From assembly GCF_000159315.1 (NCBI RefSeq), contig NZ_GG669994.1, positions 296,468 through 360,467 on the forward strand: DNA of 64,000 bases. Reading direction: 5' to 3'. Below, piece by piece: positions 37,258 to 46,494 of this stretch (position 1 is the first letter of the stretch; each line of letters begins with the position of its first letter). Below the pieces are notes generated by a model that searched no databases, was not told the DNA's origin, and saw only the letters and a list, made by a program, of their open reading frames with translations. Source of the DNA: Lentilactobacillus hilgardii DSM 20176 = ATCC 8290. GTDB lineage: Bacteria; Bacillota; Bacilli; Lactobacillales; Lactobacillaceae. The position numbers and the translations under genes were made by a program.

Positions 37258-38511
37258 TTATAATTTTTGCTTTTTTACGCGGGCCTGTAACTGCAAATCA
37301 TAGTTTCTGACTACCGGAATGATCCATGCGGCAACTCCAGCCGCGATAGCGCTGATGCCTGCAATGACAAATAGCATCTCAACCCCGATGGCATCGGCCA
37401 AGGGACCGGCGAAGATCAGTCCCAAAGGACCGGTCAAGCTTAAAAGGGAGTTCAAAACACCCAGTACCCGCCCAAGTTGTTGTGGTGGATAGCTTTGTTG
37501 AATCATGGCCATTAGCAGGGTATTGAAGTACGGTGTTGCAAGGCCGGCCAGTGCATTTAAAACGACAAACCAGAGAAAGCCATATTGGTTTCCCGGCAAA
37601 AGACCGCTAAAACCGGTAGTGATTCCGATAATGAAGAAAGCGGCGATAACGGGTATCATCCGGTTCTTCCAATTTCCGAAAATGCCAATGATTGTACCGC
37701 CAACCAACATGCCGGCCGAGTAAATAGCTTCGATTAATCCTGCCTGCCCGACAGTACCCTGGAAGTAGGACATGGTCATTAACGGGTACATGCTTGCACA
37801 CGGCATATAAAAAAGTGTGAATGCCGCCCCAATAACGGTGATGTACCACAGTCCCTTGTTCTTGACGAGTTGGGAAACTCCAAGTTTGGTGTTATGAAGA
37901 ACATGCAGCGCATCATCGATTCTTTCATTTGAAGGTATTTTGACAAAGAGTAAAATGCCAATCCCGATAGCGGCTCCCAAAACGTCTAACAAAATCAGGA
38001 ATTTCATTGGGATAATTGCAAATAGCATTGCCCCCAGCGCAGGTGCGATGATCATGTTTGCGGACTGAACCATCCCTAACTGACCATTAACCCGGGTGAT
38101 TTCCTTTTCGGGCGCCATGGTTGGAATAACAGCCTGAATGGTTGGCATCTGAAAAGTTTGGGCAATTGACCGCATTAATAATGAAATAAAAATCAGCCAA
38201 AGCGGGAACGCATTGAAAAACGTTCCTGAAATTGACAGAATAATGGCGAAAAGAGCAGCAACAATATCAGGCACAATGAGAAGTCCCTTTTTATTCCAAC
38301 GATCAATCAGTGGTCCAACAAAAGGACTCAGCAGAACCATTGGCAGCATTCCCAGAATAGTTGCAAAACTCAGGACAGTTGCTGAACCGGTTTCCTTGGT
38401 TAAATACCAAATGATGGCATATTGAACAATCATACTTGTAATACCGGTTAAAAATTGGCTGGTCAGGAATAAGTAGATATTCGGCCGCCAATGTGTGATA
38501 GATGAATCCAT
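37258..38511 (-). CDS. MFS efflux transporter, macrolide-exporter-like
   Basis: A 417-residue, 12-helix major facilitator of the DHA3 type (MefA/TetV-like): FLTSQFLTGITSMIVQYAIIWYLT in helix 1, then LLSPFVGPLIDRWNKKGLLIVPD, the A-like loop motif between helices 2 and 3. Likely a drug or metabolite exporter; substrate unknown. The gene starts at ATG 38511 with GGGGGAAA (minus) upstream. It is probably transcribed separately from the TIM-barrel gene 77 bp downstream. Confidence 0.85.
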   Translation of the reverse strand: MDSSITHWRPNIYLFLTSQFLTGITSMIVQYAIIWYLTKETGSATVLSFATILGMLPMVLLSPFVGPLIDRWNKKGLLIVPDIVAALFAIILSISGTFFNAFPLWLIFISLLMRSIAQTFQMPTIQAVIPTMAPEKEITRVNGQLGMVQSANMIIAPALGAMLFAIIPMKFLILLDVLGAAIGIGILLFVKIPSNERIDDALHVLHNTKLGVSQLVKNKGLWYITVIGAAFTLFYMPCASMYPLMTMSYFQGTVGQAGLIEAIYSAGMLVGGTIIGIFGNWKNRMIPVIAAFFIIGITTGFSGLLPGNQYGFLWFVVLNALAGLATPYFNTLLMAMIQQSYPPQQLGRVLGVLNSLLSLTGPLGLIFAGPLADAIGVEMLFVIAGISAIAAGVAAWIIPVVRNYDLQLQARVKKQKL

Positions 38512-38671
38512 AATTTCCCCCGTTTTCTACAATCAAAAATCGTCATCACTATTGTACCTTACTTAACCTGAATAATTCGAGTTAAAAGAACCGTATAGGC
38601 TGACTTTCATCGAGGATTGTGATACGCTTTTTGAAGTAGAAAAAAGAAGACGCTTTGTAAGGAGAAAAAAC

Positions 38672-39256
38672 ATGACTTTACCTCAATTAGACTTGGCGAA
38701 TGCCCAGGGCCCCAAAGCAACTATCAAGACGAACCATGGCGACATTAAGATTCAATTGTTTCCGGAGCAGGCTCCAAAGACGGTTGAAAATTTTGTTGCA
38801 TTAGCTGAAAAGGGTTACTACGATGGTGTGACTTTTCACCGCGTCATTCCTGATTTTATGATTCAGGGTGGCGACCCGACAGGCACTGGTGCCGGTGGGG
38901 ACAGTAGCTTTGGCGGTTCCTTTGAGGATGAATTTTCACCGGAGTTATTCAATATTAACGGTGCACTTTCAATGGCAAATGCCGGTCCCAATACGAACGG
39001 TAGTCAATTTTTTATTGTAACCAACGAGCACGTTGACGATGGGATGATTGGTCAAATGAAGCAGGCCGGCTATCCGGATGAAATTATTGACACGTATAAA
39101 AATGGCGGTACGCCATGGCTTGACTTTCGTCATACTGTTTTTGGACAAGTTATTGACGGTATGAATGTTGTCAAAGAAATCAGCGGTGTTAAACGAAATG
39201 CTTCTGATAAACCTGAAGACGACGTTGTGATGACGACCGTTGAGATTACAAAATAA
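38672..39256 (+). CDS. Peptidyl-prolyl cis-trans isomerase, cyclophilin type
   Basis: A 194-residue cytoplasmic cyclophilin that speeds proline isomerisation during folding. The core [35 protein letters not shown] near 52-86 carries the catalytic Arg, [18 protein letters not shown] near 97-114 the substrate-binding Gln/Phe, and [14 protein letters not shown] near 150 the C-terminal signature. No signal peptide. An extra loop ([22 protein letters not shown], near 122-143) is common in lactobacillar versions. AAGGAGA precedes the ATG. Confidence 0.93.
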   Translation: MTLPQLDLANAQGPKATIKTNHGDIKIQLFPEQAPKTVENFVALAEKGYYDGVTFHRVIPDFMIQGGDPTGTGAGGDSSFGGSFEDEFSPELFNINGALSMANAGPNTNGSQFFIVTNEHVDDGMIGQMKQAGYPDEIIDTYKNGGTPWLDFRHTVFGQVIDGMNVVKEISGVKRNASDKPEDDVVMTTVEITK

Positions 39257-39270
39257 TCATTTGATTAATG

Positions 39271-39310
39271 AGGAGCGTGTGACAAAAAGACTTTTGTCCA
39301 GCTCCTTTTT
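39271..39310 (+). terminator. Terminator of the cyclophilin gene
   Basis: AGGAGC...GCTCCT with an inner GACAAAA/TTTTGTC stem, followed by TTTTT. Confidence 0.8.
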
Positions 39311-39396
39311 GCGTTAAAATCAGCGATTCACTTTGATTTTAGAAGTTGTTTATTTGTTATAAGATAAGAGCAAATAACATTTGGGACGGTGAAATC

Positions 39397-40509
39397 ATGA
39401 TAAAATTTGATGAAACATTTCGTAAGGAAGTTAATCAAGTGGCACCTTACATTCAGGGCAAAACAGAAGATGAGGTCCGCCGTCGGTATCATTTGGATAA
39501 AGTGGTTAAGTTGGGATCCAATGAGAACCCGTACGGGCCATATTATCATGCCCGTCAGGCAATCCGGCGCAGTGTGGAAGATATCAACCGGTATCCGGAA
39601 GATGATTTTATCGAGACCAAACGGGTCATTGCCGATCAATTTGACTTAAAACCGGATAATGTTGGTCTTGGCAGCGGTGCCGGAAACATTATTGAAACCA
39701 TTTCCAAGATGTTTTTAAACGCTGGTGATGAAGTCTTGATTACAAAGCAGTCGTACCGGTTGTATCGAGAGGTTTCCAAGCTGATGGGAGCCAAGGTCAT
39801 TGAAATTCCGCTAACCGACGACTTCCAGTATAATCTGGCTGCCTTTAAAGCTCAGATAACTGAGAAAACCAAGTTGATCTGGATTTGCAACCCCAATAAT
39901 CCGACTTCGGCAGTCACGGACCCGACCCTGTTGGAATCCTTTATTGCAGGCTTGCCTGAGCATGTTTGGGTCGTTATTGATGAAGCTTATGCGGAGTTTT
40001 CAAATCCCGATCAATTGCCGAATCTACGTCAATTTATTGGGCGTAAACGTGTGATTGTTTTAAGAACGTTTTCTAAATTTTATGGGTTGGCTGGTATCCG
40101 GTTAGGGTATCTTTTGGCCGACCAGCAGGCAATTGCTGCTTATGATACGGTTACGGAGCCTTTTAACTCCAGTCGGGCTGCACTTGCCGCCGCCATTGTG
40201 TCGTTAAAGTATGATCAGGGACAGGCAAAAAGGGTACTGAAACGGATCCAGGGTGATCGTGAAGGGTTAACAGAATCATTGGAACTCCTCGGACTTGAGG
40301 TCGCCAAATCAGAAGCAAACTTTGTTTTTGCAAAGTTGCCGGAAGGCGCCCCGAGTGCATTGAAAATGAGTCAGCAACTGATGGCGCAAGGCGTAATTAT
40401 TAGGGATGGCACGCCTTGGGGATATCCTCAGCATATCCGAATTACAATCGGCAAGCACGACGAACTGGAATATTTCCTGCAAAAATTAACCAGTATCTTA
40501 TCTGAATAA
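39397..40509 (+). CDS. hisC: Histidinol-phosphate aminotransferase HisC
   Basis: A 370-residue class I/II PLP aminotransferase. It opens with the HisC region VAPYIQGKTEDEVRRRYHLDKVVKLGSNENPYGP, has NPNNPTSAV near 168, DEAYAEF near 203 and the PLP lysine in RTFSKFYGLAGIRLGY (Lys near 227). It converts imidazole-acetol phosphate to histidinol phosphate, but no other his genes are nearby; an orphan copy may instead act on aromatic amino acids. The frame is open 17 codons earlier; ATG 39397 with GGTGA before it is chosen. Confidence 0.88.
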   Translation: MIKFDETFRKEVNQVAPYIQGKTEDEVRRRYHLDKVVKLGSNENPYGPYYHARQAIRRSVEDINRYPEDDFIETKRVIADQFDLKPDNVGLGSGAGNIIETISKMFLNAGDEVLITKQSYRLYREVSKLMGAKVIEIPLTDDFQYNLAAFKAQITEKTKLIWICNPNNPTSAVTDPTLLESFIAGLPEHVWVVIDEAYAEFSNPDQLPNLRQFIGRKRVIVLRTFSKFYGLAGIRLGYLLADQQAIAAYDTVTEPFNSSRAALAAAIVSLKYDQGQAKRVLKRIQGDREGLTESLELLGLEVAKSEANFVFAKLPEGAPSALKMSQQLMAQGVIIRDGTPWGYPQHIRITIGKHDELEYFLQKLTSILSE

Positions 40510-40514
40510 ATGAC

Positions 40515-40600
40515 AAAAGTTGAAACATCAACATCACCACAACACAAATTGTCTTAATACAAGGCAATAAGTGAGCGGGGTGATGATGTTTCAACTTTTT
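40515..40600. terminator. Long bidirectional terminator hisC/exoA
   Basis: AAAAGTTGAAACATCA pairs with TGATGTTTCAACTTTT, with a large ~53-base inner region; T-runs on both strands. The right arm overlaps the end of the exonuclease gene. Confidence 0.7.
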
Positions 40601-41357
40601 ATAAGGTGTTTGTTAAGAGTTCAACCGGACAATGGTCGGATCCAAAAATATCTGTTAGGATTTTTGAATCTGAAATGTGATCGGCAAGCCGTTTGCTGGT
40701 GACAAAATAGTCAATCCGCCAGCCCGCGTTTCTATCACGTGAATGGAATCGATAACTCCACCAAGAATAGATATCTTCTTTGTCCGGATAGAAATGACGG
40801 AAAGTATCCATGAATCCCTGATCCAACAACTTGGTGAATGATTGACGCTCTTCATCTGTAAAACCGGCATTATGGTGATTGGATTGAGGGTTCTTAAGAT
40901 CGATTTCATGATGGGCGACATTTAAGTCTCCACAAAGGATAACAGGTTTGTGACTGTCTAATTGGTTTAAATAGGCATGAAAAGCCTTGTCCCAACCCAT
41001 TCGAAAGTCCAAACGTTTTAATTTAGCACCGGAATTCGGAACGTAACTGGTAACTAAGTAAAAGTTGGGATATTCCAATGTGATGGCTCGACCCTCATGG
41101 TCAAATTCCGGCGCCTGAATGCCATAACTGACGGTTAACGGTTCATCTTTGGCAAAGATTGCTGTTCCTGAATATCCTTTACGTTCAGCGTAGTTAAAAT
41201 ATTGTCGGTATCCGGGTAAATCCAGTTTGAGCTGACCTTCCTGCATCTTGGTCTCCTGAATACAGAAAAAGTCAGCGTCCAACTTTTGGAAAATTTCGGC
41301 GAAGTCTTTTTTAACAACTGCACGCAACCCATTGACGTTCCATGAAATAAATTTCAT
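40599..41357 (-). CDS. Exodeoxyribonuclease III / AP endonuclease
   Basis: A 252-residue EEP-family nuclease of the ExoA/Xth type that cuts DNA at abasic sites in base excision repair. Motifs in order: MKFISWNVNGLRAVVKK, IQETKMQEGQ (metal Glu near 36), PNSGAKL, GDLNVAHHEIDLKNP near 142-156 (catalytic Asp/Asn), RIDYFVTSKRL near 217 and the terminal SDHCPVEL (Asp/His near 242). Full family length. Starts at ATG 41357. Confidence 0.93.
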   Translation of the reverse strand: MKFISWNVNGLRAVVKKDFAEIFQKLDADFFCIQETKMQEGQLKLDLPGYRQYFNYAERKGYSGTAIFAKDEPLTVSYGIQAPEFDHEGRAITLEYPNFYLVTSYVPNSGAKLKRLDFRMGWDKAFHAYLNQLDSHKPVILCGDLNVAHHEIDLKNPQSNHHNAGFTDEERQSFTKLLDQGFMDTFRHFYPDKEDIYSWWSYRFHSRDRNAGWRIDYFVTSKRLADHISDSKILTDIFGSDHCPVELLTNTL

Positions 41358-41487
41358 TTACAATGACCATCCTTTGACTATAATTTTATAACTGATTAAT
41401 TTAATTCTATTATAATAACTTGGCTTGTGGTTCAACTCAGAAAAGAATTAAAGAAGATGTTTGGTATTTGACGAGAAGAGCGTAACG

Positions 41488-41538
41488 GAAAAGCCCCGAT
41501 TAACAACTGATAATTGTCAGCTGTTAATCGGGGCTTTC
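41488..41538 (-). terminator. Terminator of the lmrB-like/DUF4811 operon
   Basis: AAAGCCCCGATTAACA pairs with TGTTAATCGGGGCTTT, with an inner CTGA/TCAG pair; T-run on minus. Confidence 0.85.
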
Positions 41539-41562
41539 TAAATGGTGTCGAGTAGTGACACT

Positions 41563-42282
41563 TTATTTTTTGATAGAACGAATCAGCTTCTGCATAGCTT
41601 GAGCTTGAAATTCAGCTGTTGCCTGCTTTTGAAGCTTGGCCTGTTGTGCTTTGGACATCTTTGGATTTTCCTTCATCGCTGCCATAATCTGTTTGGTAAC
41701 GAAAGCTTTTCCTTGTGCCTTTAGCTGTGCCTGATACGTTTTATCTTTTAGCTTTTTTTGAAGTGCTTTGGCTTGATCGGTAGAAAGGACCAGCCAGTCT
41801 TTATTAACGTAGATTTTATTGTGACGTTTAATCAACTTGCCATTTTCCGCGGCAATACCGAACCAGAGCTTTGAGGCACCGTCTTTATATCTCCAACGGG
41901 TTGTTTGGGTTTCGATTCGTGGATTGCCGCTTCTTTTAATGACTTGATTAGTAGTGTCATTAACGGTAGTATGCGATTTCTTCTTTGCGTTTTCAGATGT
42001 TTGATAAATGTAAACCTGATGCTTATTAGCTGTACCGATTGGTTGATAAAGCAGCATCTTCATTTGTTTTGAAGGACTGACAGAATGAAGCGGCTGATAC
42101 GTGGTCTTTGTTTCTTGTTTCATCCCAAAATGATCTTTATCATTTTTAACGATATAAACCGTTGAGATGATCATTCCGATGACGGAAAGAATGGTTAAAA
42201 TCCAACTGAGCGGTTTGTTTTGAATGTAAACAAAGCACAAAAACGAAAGAATGGCACAAATAATTAAGGTTACTAAAATCAT
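41563..42282 (-). CDS. DUF4811-domain membrane protein
   Basis: A 239-residue protein with two N-terminal helices (about 1-20 and 26-46) and a soluble C-terminal part ending in a Lys/Gln/Ala-rich helix (KAQQAKLQKQATAEFQAQAMQ), probably coiled. It matches the DUF4811 family, which in lactobacilli sits next to LmrB-type multidrug pumps; an accessory role in the pump is an inference from this context. Its start overlaps the pump stop by one base, so they are translationally coupled. Confidence 0.8.
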   Translation of the reverse strand: MILVTLIICAILSFLCFVYIQNKPLSWILTILSVIGMIISTVYIVKNDKDHFGMKQETKTTYQPLHSVSPSKQMKMLLYQPIGTANKHQVYIYQTSENAKKKSHTTVNDTTNQVIKRSGNPRIETQTTRWRYKDGASKLWFGIAAENGKLIKRHNKIYVNKDWLVLSTDQAKALQKKLKDKTYQAQLKAQGKAFVTKQIMAAMKENPKMSKAQQAKLQKQATAEFQAQAMQKLIRSIKK

Positions 42283-43757
42283 TACTTGTCACCCCCGTTT
42301 TTAGTCGTGTAATCAGCGGATGAAGCACGGTTCTTCAAGAAGAACGATGTTACAAGAGCCATTAAACAGAAGACGACAGCAACGACGAATGCGGCGTGGT
42401 AGCCACCCAAAGTTGCATTGAAAAAGTCGTCTTTATATTGAAGCGGATTAGTTGTTAATAAATGATGTGCCGGCTTGTCACTGTTGGTAACATTTGTCAA
42501 AATACTGATTAAGATTGCGGTTCCGACAGAACTTGCAACTTGACGCTGTGTGTTATTGACAGCAGTTCCGTGACTTAATAAGTTCATTGGTAATGCGTTC
42601 ATTCCAACAGTAGTTGAAGGCATCATGGCCATTGAAATTCCAAACATTCGAATGGCGTAGAAGACCACGATATAAATAGTCGGTGTGTCTTTAGTAATAA
42701 AGATAAAGGGAATGGATCCCAGTGTCAGTAGTACCATACCAATAATGGATAAATTTCGAGCACCATAGCGGTCAACGGCACGACCGGTAATTGGACTCAT
42801 AATACCCATCATTAATGCGCCGGCTAGTAATGTTAGTCCGGATTCAAATGCGGACATGCCTTTGACAATTTGCAAATAGAGTGGAATCACCATTTCAACA
42901 CCAACCATGGCCATCATTGTAATTGAGCTCAGGATGGCTGAAACCAAGAAAGGCGTTGAACGATAAACTCGGAATTCCAAAAATGGTTTGTCCATCGTCA
43001 ATTGGCGCCAAATAAAGACCGCAATGAAGACAATGCCAATGATTAAGGTTGAAATGACTTTGGTACTGCCCCAACCATCGTCACCAACTGATGAGAAGCC
43101 GTAGAGTAGACTACCGAATCCAATGGTTGATGTCACAACTGAAATCAGGTCGATCCCAGTCTTTTTAGTTGGTAAGACGTTCCTAATGAACCAGAAACTG
43201 CCGATGATAACGATCAGCAATAATGGCAAAATCATGCCGAATAAATCTCGCCATGTGGCGTTATCAATGACCCACCCTGAAAGTGTTGGACCAATGGCAG
43301 GTGCCAAGCCGATAACGATTCCGGCAAGGCCCATGGCTGTTCCACGCTTGTCAGGCGGAAAGATTGATAACATAATTGTTTGAAGCAGCGGCATTGTCAC
43401 ACCAACACCGAGTGCTTGAATTAAACGTCCGATTAACAGAAAACTGAAATTGGGCGCCGTGTAACAAACGACAGTTCCAATAAAGAAGACCACCATTGCA
43501 GTAATATACAGTGGCTTTGAATTGAAACGGGTACTTAACCAGGCACTGATTGGGATCATGATCCCGTTAACCAGCAAGAATCCAGTTGTCAACCATTGAA
43601 CGGTTGAAGTTGAAACATCAAATGCTTTCATGATAGTGGGAAAGGCGGTTGAAAGGATTGTCTGATTTAAGATCGTACAGAAAGTTCCGATCAACAAGAA
43701 AACAATCATTAAACCGCGATTGTAGCTTTTCCCGTTGTTATCTACCGATTTAGCCAA
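42282..43757 (-). CDS. Multidrug MFS transporter, DHA2/EmrB family (LmrB-like)
   Basis: A 491-residue, 14-helix drug:H+ antiporter. Motif A-like and motif C regions: LNQTILSTAFPTIMKAFDVSTSTVQWLTTGFLLVNGIMIP at about 29-68 (motif D1), RLIQALGVGVTMPLLQTIML near 112, and GLAPAIGPTLSGWVID near 150 (motif C of exporters). It likely exports lipophilic drugs or lincosamide-type compounds; specificity unknown. First gene of a two-gene operon with DUF4811, divergent from a MerR-type regulator whose promoter shares the same short intergenic region. Confidence 0.9.
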   Translation of the reverse strand: MAKSVDNNGKSYNRGLMIVFLLIGTFCTILNQTILSTAFPTIMKAFDVSTSTVQWLTTGFLLVNGIMIPISAWLSTRFNSKPLYITAMVVFFIGTVVCYTAPNFSFLLIGRLIQALGVGVTMPLLQTIMLSIFPPDKRGTAMGLAGIVIGLAPAIGPTLSGWVIDNATWRDLFGMILPLLLIVIIGSFWFIRNVLPTKKTGIDLISVVTSTIGFGSLLYGFSSVGDDGWGSTKVISTLIIGIVFIAVFIWRQLTMDKPFLEFRVYRSTPFLVSAILSSITMMAMVGVEMVIPLYLQIVKGMSAFESGLTLLAGALMMGIMSPITGRAVDRYGARNLSIIGMVLLTLGSIPFIFITKDTPTIYIVVFYAIRMFGISMAMMPSTTVGMNALPMNLLSHGTAVNNTQRQVASSVGTAILISILTNVTNSDKPAHHLLTTNPLQYKDDFFNATLGGYHAAFVVAVVFCLMALVTSFFLKNRASSADYTTKNGGDK

Positions 43758-43814
43758 GATCTATTACCTTCTTTTCTCTAAAAATTGTTGCCATCTGAAA
43801 AACGATACTTGACT

Positions 43815-43876
43815 AATATAAGATTATTCGTTTGGATTGTCAACCATCTTGACAAAGTTATTTAAAAATATATACT
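43815..43876. promoter_or_regulatory. Back-to-back divergent promoters, pump/regulator
   Basis: On plus: -35 TTGACA (43849-43854), 16-bp spacer, -10 TATACT (43871-43876) for the regulator. On minus: -35 TTGACA (43843-43838), 17-bp spacer, -10 TATATT (43820-43815) for the pump. The two -35 boxes form the inverted repeat TTGTCAA-N5-TTGACAA (43837-43855), so one bound protein could block both. Confidence 0.65.
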
Positions 43877-43980
43877 GAATGTTAAGAAATGTGATTACGA
43901 TATTAAATTGTCTCATAACAAAAATGTTGATAAATCAACATTGGAAACCATTACAAAAATTTGTGAAACGAGGAATAGAA

Positions 43981-44427
43981 GTGGATAAAGAATTTCAACA
44001 AAAATTAGCCAAAATTCTTGAAAAGACGGATTGGCATTTGGGTATTGGCGATGTGGAAAATGCGACAGGGATTTCACAGACCAAGTTACGTTATTGGGAG
44101 CGAAAGGGCTACATTAAAAGCGCGCAGGGAAAAGGCCAAAATCGAAAGTTTACTTACGGTACTTTGATGAAGGTCTACCAGATGAAGATGTATCTTGATC
44201 AGGGATATACGTTAGCAATGGCTGCCGAAAAAGCAGAATCAAAAAATCGAATTATGAAAACACTGAAGCGCGCCGTCTTTGACCGATATGAGGGGATGGA
44301 GACAATCGAAGGATGGCCTGCAATTAATTTGGGATCATTAGTTGGCGACCCCGACCATGTTGTTTATGCTATTGTTAGAGAAGACAATACCGATCTTAAA
44401 TTATTGCCTAAAAGTAAAATTGAATAA
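43981..44427 (+). CDS. MerR-type transcriptional regulator next to the multidrug pump
   Basis: A 148-residue protein with a MerR-type winged helix: LGIGDVENATGISQTKLRYWERKGYIKSA near residues 18-46, then RKFTYGTLMKVYQMKMYLDQGYTLAMAAEKAE. The C-terminal part is short and lacks the metal Cys cluster, as in drug-sensing members. The frame is open 34 codons earlier through promoter sequence; GTG 43981 with ACGAGGA before it is chosen. Divergent from the LmrB-like pump, which it probably controls along with itself. Confidence 0.82.
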   Translation: MDKEFQQKLAKILEKTDWHLGIGDVENATGISQTKLRYWERKGYIKSAQGKGQNRKFTYGTLMKVYQMKMYLDQGYTLAMAAEKAESKNRIMKTLKRAVFDRYEGMETIEGWPAINLGSLVGDPDHVVYAIVREDNTDLKLLPKSKIE

Positions 44428-44471
44428 GTATTATGATGATTAAGAAGCTTAAATAAAGGGGGGATTGGGAA

Positions 44472-44948
44472 ATGACAGATAAAACAGATGTTTTAGTCGT
44501 ATATTTTTCGATGACGGGAAATACGAAACGGGCTGCCGAAGAAATCGCATTGAAGGTTAAGGGCGACATTGTCAGGCTGACGCCGAAAGTACCGTATCCG
44601 GATGATTATTCTAAATTAAGTGAAGTGGCCAAGCAGCAACTGGATCAACACCAACTACCAGAGTTGGCTAATGATCATATTGATTTGTCACCGTATAATG
44701 TGGTATTCATTGGTTATCCTGCTTGGTGGGCACAGCCATCAATGCTGCTGCATACCTTTTTTAAGCAGGAACATTTTGATGGTCAGGAAGTCATTCCGTT
44801 TATGACAAGTGTTTCCTCCAAAGTTGAAGAAAGTTTGCCGGTTGTAGAGAAATTGCTTCAGGGAGATGTGGAATTGTTGGATGGGATCACTGCAAATAGT
44901 AATGATCAGATTGATTCATTCTTAAAAGAAGAGGGATTGATCAGGTAG
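44472..44948 (+). CDS. Flavodoxin-family protein
   Basis: A 158-residue flavodoxin fold. The FMN phosphate loop is YFSMTGNTKRAA at about residues 11-22, with a Trp-containing isoalloxazine loop IGYPAWWAQPSM near 79-90. This is the flavodoxin_4-like group (GYPxWW), often NAD(P)H- or quinone-linked rather than classical electron carriers. GGGGGGATTGGGAA precedes the ATG. It follows the MerR-type gene by 44 bases with no terminator, so it may belong to that transcript. Confidence 0.85.
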   Translation: MTDKTDVLVVYFSMTGNTKRAAEEIALKVKGDIVRLTPKVPYPDDYSKLSEVAKQQLDQHQLPELANDHIDLSPYNVVFIGYPAWWAQPSMLLHTFFKQEHFDGQEVIPFMTSVSSKVEESLPVVEKLLQGDVELLDGITANSNDQIDSFLKEEGLIR

Positions 44949-45066
44949 CAGCGCTTGTTTTGAAAGCTTTTTTCAAAATTTTTGAAACTTATACTTGATT
45001 TTTACTAGGGTAGAAGCGTTACACTGTTATTATATTTATTTTTAGAAAATTGTTGGAGGGGTCTAA

Positions 45067-46248
45067 TTGCTAGAAAAAACTGTATATAAAGAATTGCTGA
45101 GTCACGCCTTTGATATCCCCGTTTCCGTTACATATTGGAATGGTAAGACTGAGAATTACGGTGGTGACAATCCGCAAGTCAAGATTGAAATCAAAAAAGA
45201 AATTCCGTTAAAAGAAATGACTTCCCAACCGACTTTGGTTTTAGGTGAAGCTTACATGAACGGTGATATTGACATTACCGGTAGTATTGAAGAGTTGGTA
45301 GCATCTGCCTATCGCAAAGGCGGCAGTTTTTTAACAAACAACCCCTTTCTAAAGCATCTGCCAAAGATATCCCATTCTGAAAAGGAAAGTAAGAAGGATG
45401 TCCAAAGCCATTATGATATTGGAAATGACTTTTATCGCTTGTGGTTGGATAAAACAATGACTTATTCATGTGCCTACTTTGAGCATGATGATGATACATT
45501 GGAACAGGCGCAATTAAACAAAGTTCGCCATATTCTTCATAAACTCAATCCGGTTTCCGGTAAACGCCTATTGGATATTGGCAGTGGCTGGGGAACGTTG
45601 ATTTTTATGGCCGCCGAAGAATTTGGACTGCATGCAACTGGTATTACGTTAAGTAAGGAACAGTATGATTATACCCAGCAGCAAATTAAGGAACGGGGCC
45701 TGGAGGATAAGGTCAACGTCTTATTAACTGACTATCGTGAAGTTAAGGACCAATTTGACTATGTGACATCTGTAGGCATGTTTGAACACGTTGGAAAAGA
45801 AAACCTCGGTTTATATTTCCAAGACGTTGAAAAATTCCTGGTACCTGATGGTCGGGCATTGATTCATGGTATTACCGGACAACATGAGGGTGCTGGTGTT
45901 GATCCATTCCTGAACAAGTACATTTTCCCTGGTGGTTATATTCCAAACGTTGCTGAGAACCTGACGCATATTATGAATGCCGGCCTTCAGTTAACCGATT
46001 TGGAGCCATTGCGTCGCCATTATCAAAAGACGCTTGAAATTTGGTATGATAACTATGTCAAGATCATCGATCAGGCTGAAGCAAAGTATGGAAAACCGTT
46101 TACCAGAATGTGGTCACTGTATCTTCAAGGGGCTGCAGCTTCGTTTGAAGCCGGTAATATTGACGTGATGCAATATCTCTTGACTAAAGCGCCAAGCGGT
46201 ACAGGTTTACCGATGACACGGCAGTACGTTTATAAGACGGAAGATTAA
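45067..46248 (+). CDS. cfa: Cyclopropane-fatty-acyl-phospholipid synthase
   Basis: A 393-residue SAM-dependent enzyme that adds a methylene bridge to unsaturated membrane lipids, protecting against acid, heat and solvents. N-terminal lipid-binding part (1-110), then [25 protein letters not shown] near 114-138 (family signature), SAM motif [11 protein letters not shown] near 168-178, and [17 protein letters not shown] near 236-252. Start is TTG with GGAGGGG upstream. Single gene with a terminator. Confidence 0.95.
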   Translation: MLEKTVYKELLSHAFDIPVSVTYWNGKTENYGGDNPQVKIEIKKEIPLKEMTSQPTLVLGEAYMNGDIDITGSIEELVASAYRKGGSFLTNNPFLKHLPKISHSEKESKKDVQSHYDIGNDFYRLWLDKTMTYSCAYFEHDDDTLEQAQLNKVRHILHKLNPVSGKRLLDIGSGWGTLIFMAAEEFGLHATGITLSKEQYDYTQQQIKERGLEDKVNVLLTDYREVKDQFDYVTSVGMFEHVGKENLGLYFQDVEKFLVPDGRALIHGITGQHEGAGVDPFLNKYIFPGGYIPNVAENLTHIMNAGLQLTDLEPLRRHYQKTLEIWYDNYVKIIDQAEAKYGKPFTRMWSLYLQGAAASFEAGNIDVMQYLLTKAPSGTGLPMTRQYVYKTED

Positions 46249-46290
46249 TCAGAAATTGATCTGGATTAATGCTTAAAGGCAACACATAAC

Positions 46291-46335
46291 AAATGGCTGT
46301 GATATTTCTTTGCGGAAATATTGCAGCCATTTTTG
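46291..46335 (+). terminator. Terminator of cfa
   Basis: AATGGCTG...CAGCCATT with an inner ATATTTC/GAAATAT stem and TTTTT tail. Confidence 0.85.
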
Positions 46336-46378
46336 TGATTTAATCATGTTAGAAGAGGTGACAAACGTTAAAGCAGCT

Positions 46379-46407
46379 TTGACTTTACAACGTCAATGAG
46401 GTATTCT
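46379..46407 (+). promoter_or_regulatory. Promoter of the D-lactate dehydrogenase gene
   Basis: -35 TTGACT (46379-46384), 17-bp spacer, -10 TATTCT (46402-46407). A dyad TTGAC-N8-GTCAA overlaps the -35 box (46379-46396) and could be an operator. Confidence 0.55.
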
Positions 46408-46494
46408 TTTAGTGTAATTTAATCAAATTATAACTTTACCGGTTTTAATTGTGTTCAATCAATTCGGGCAAATTACATATAGGTGGTGGACTTT

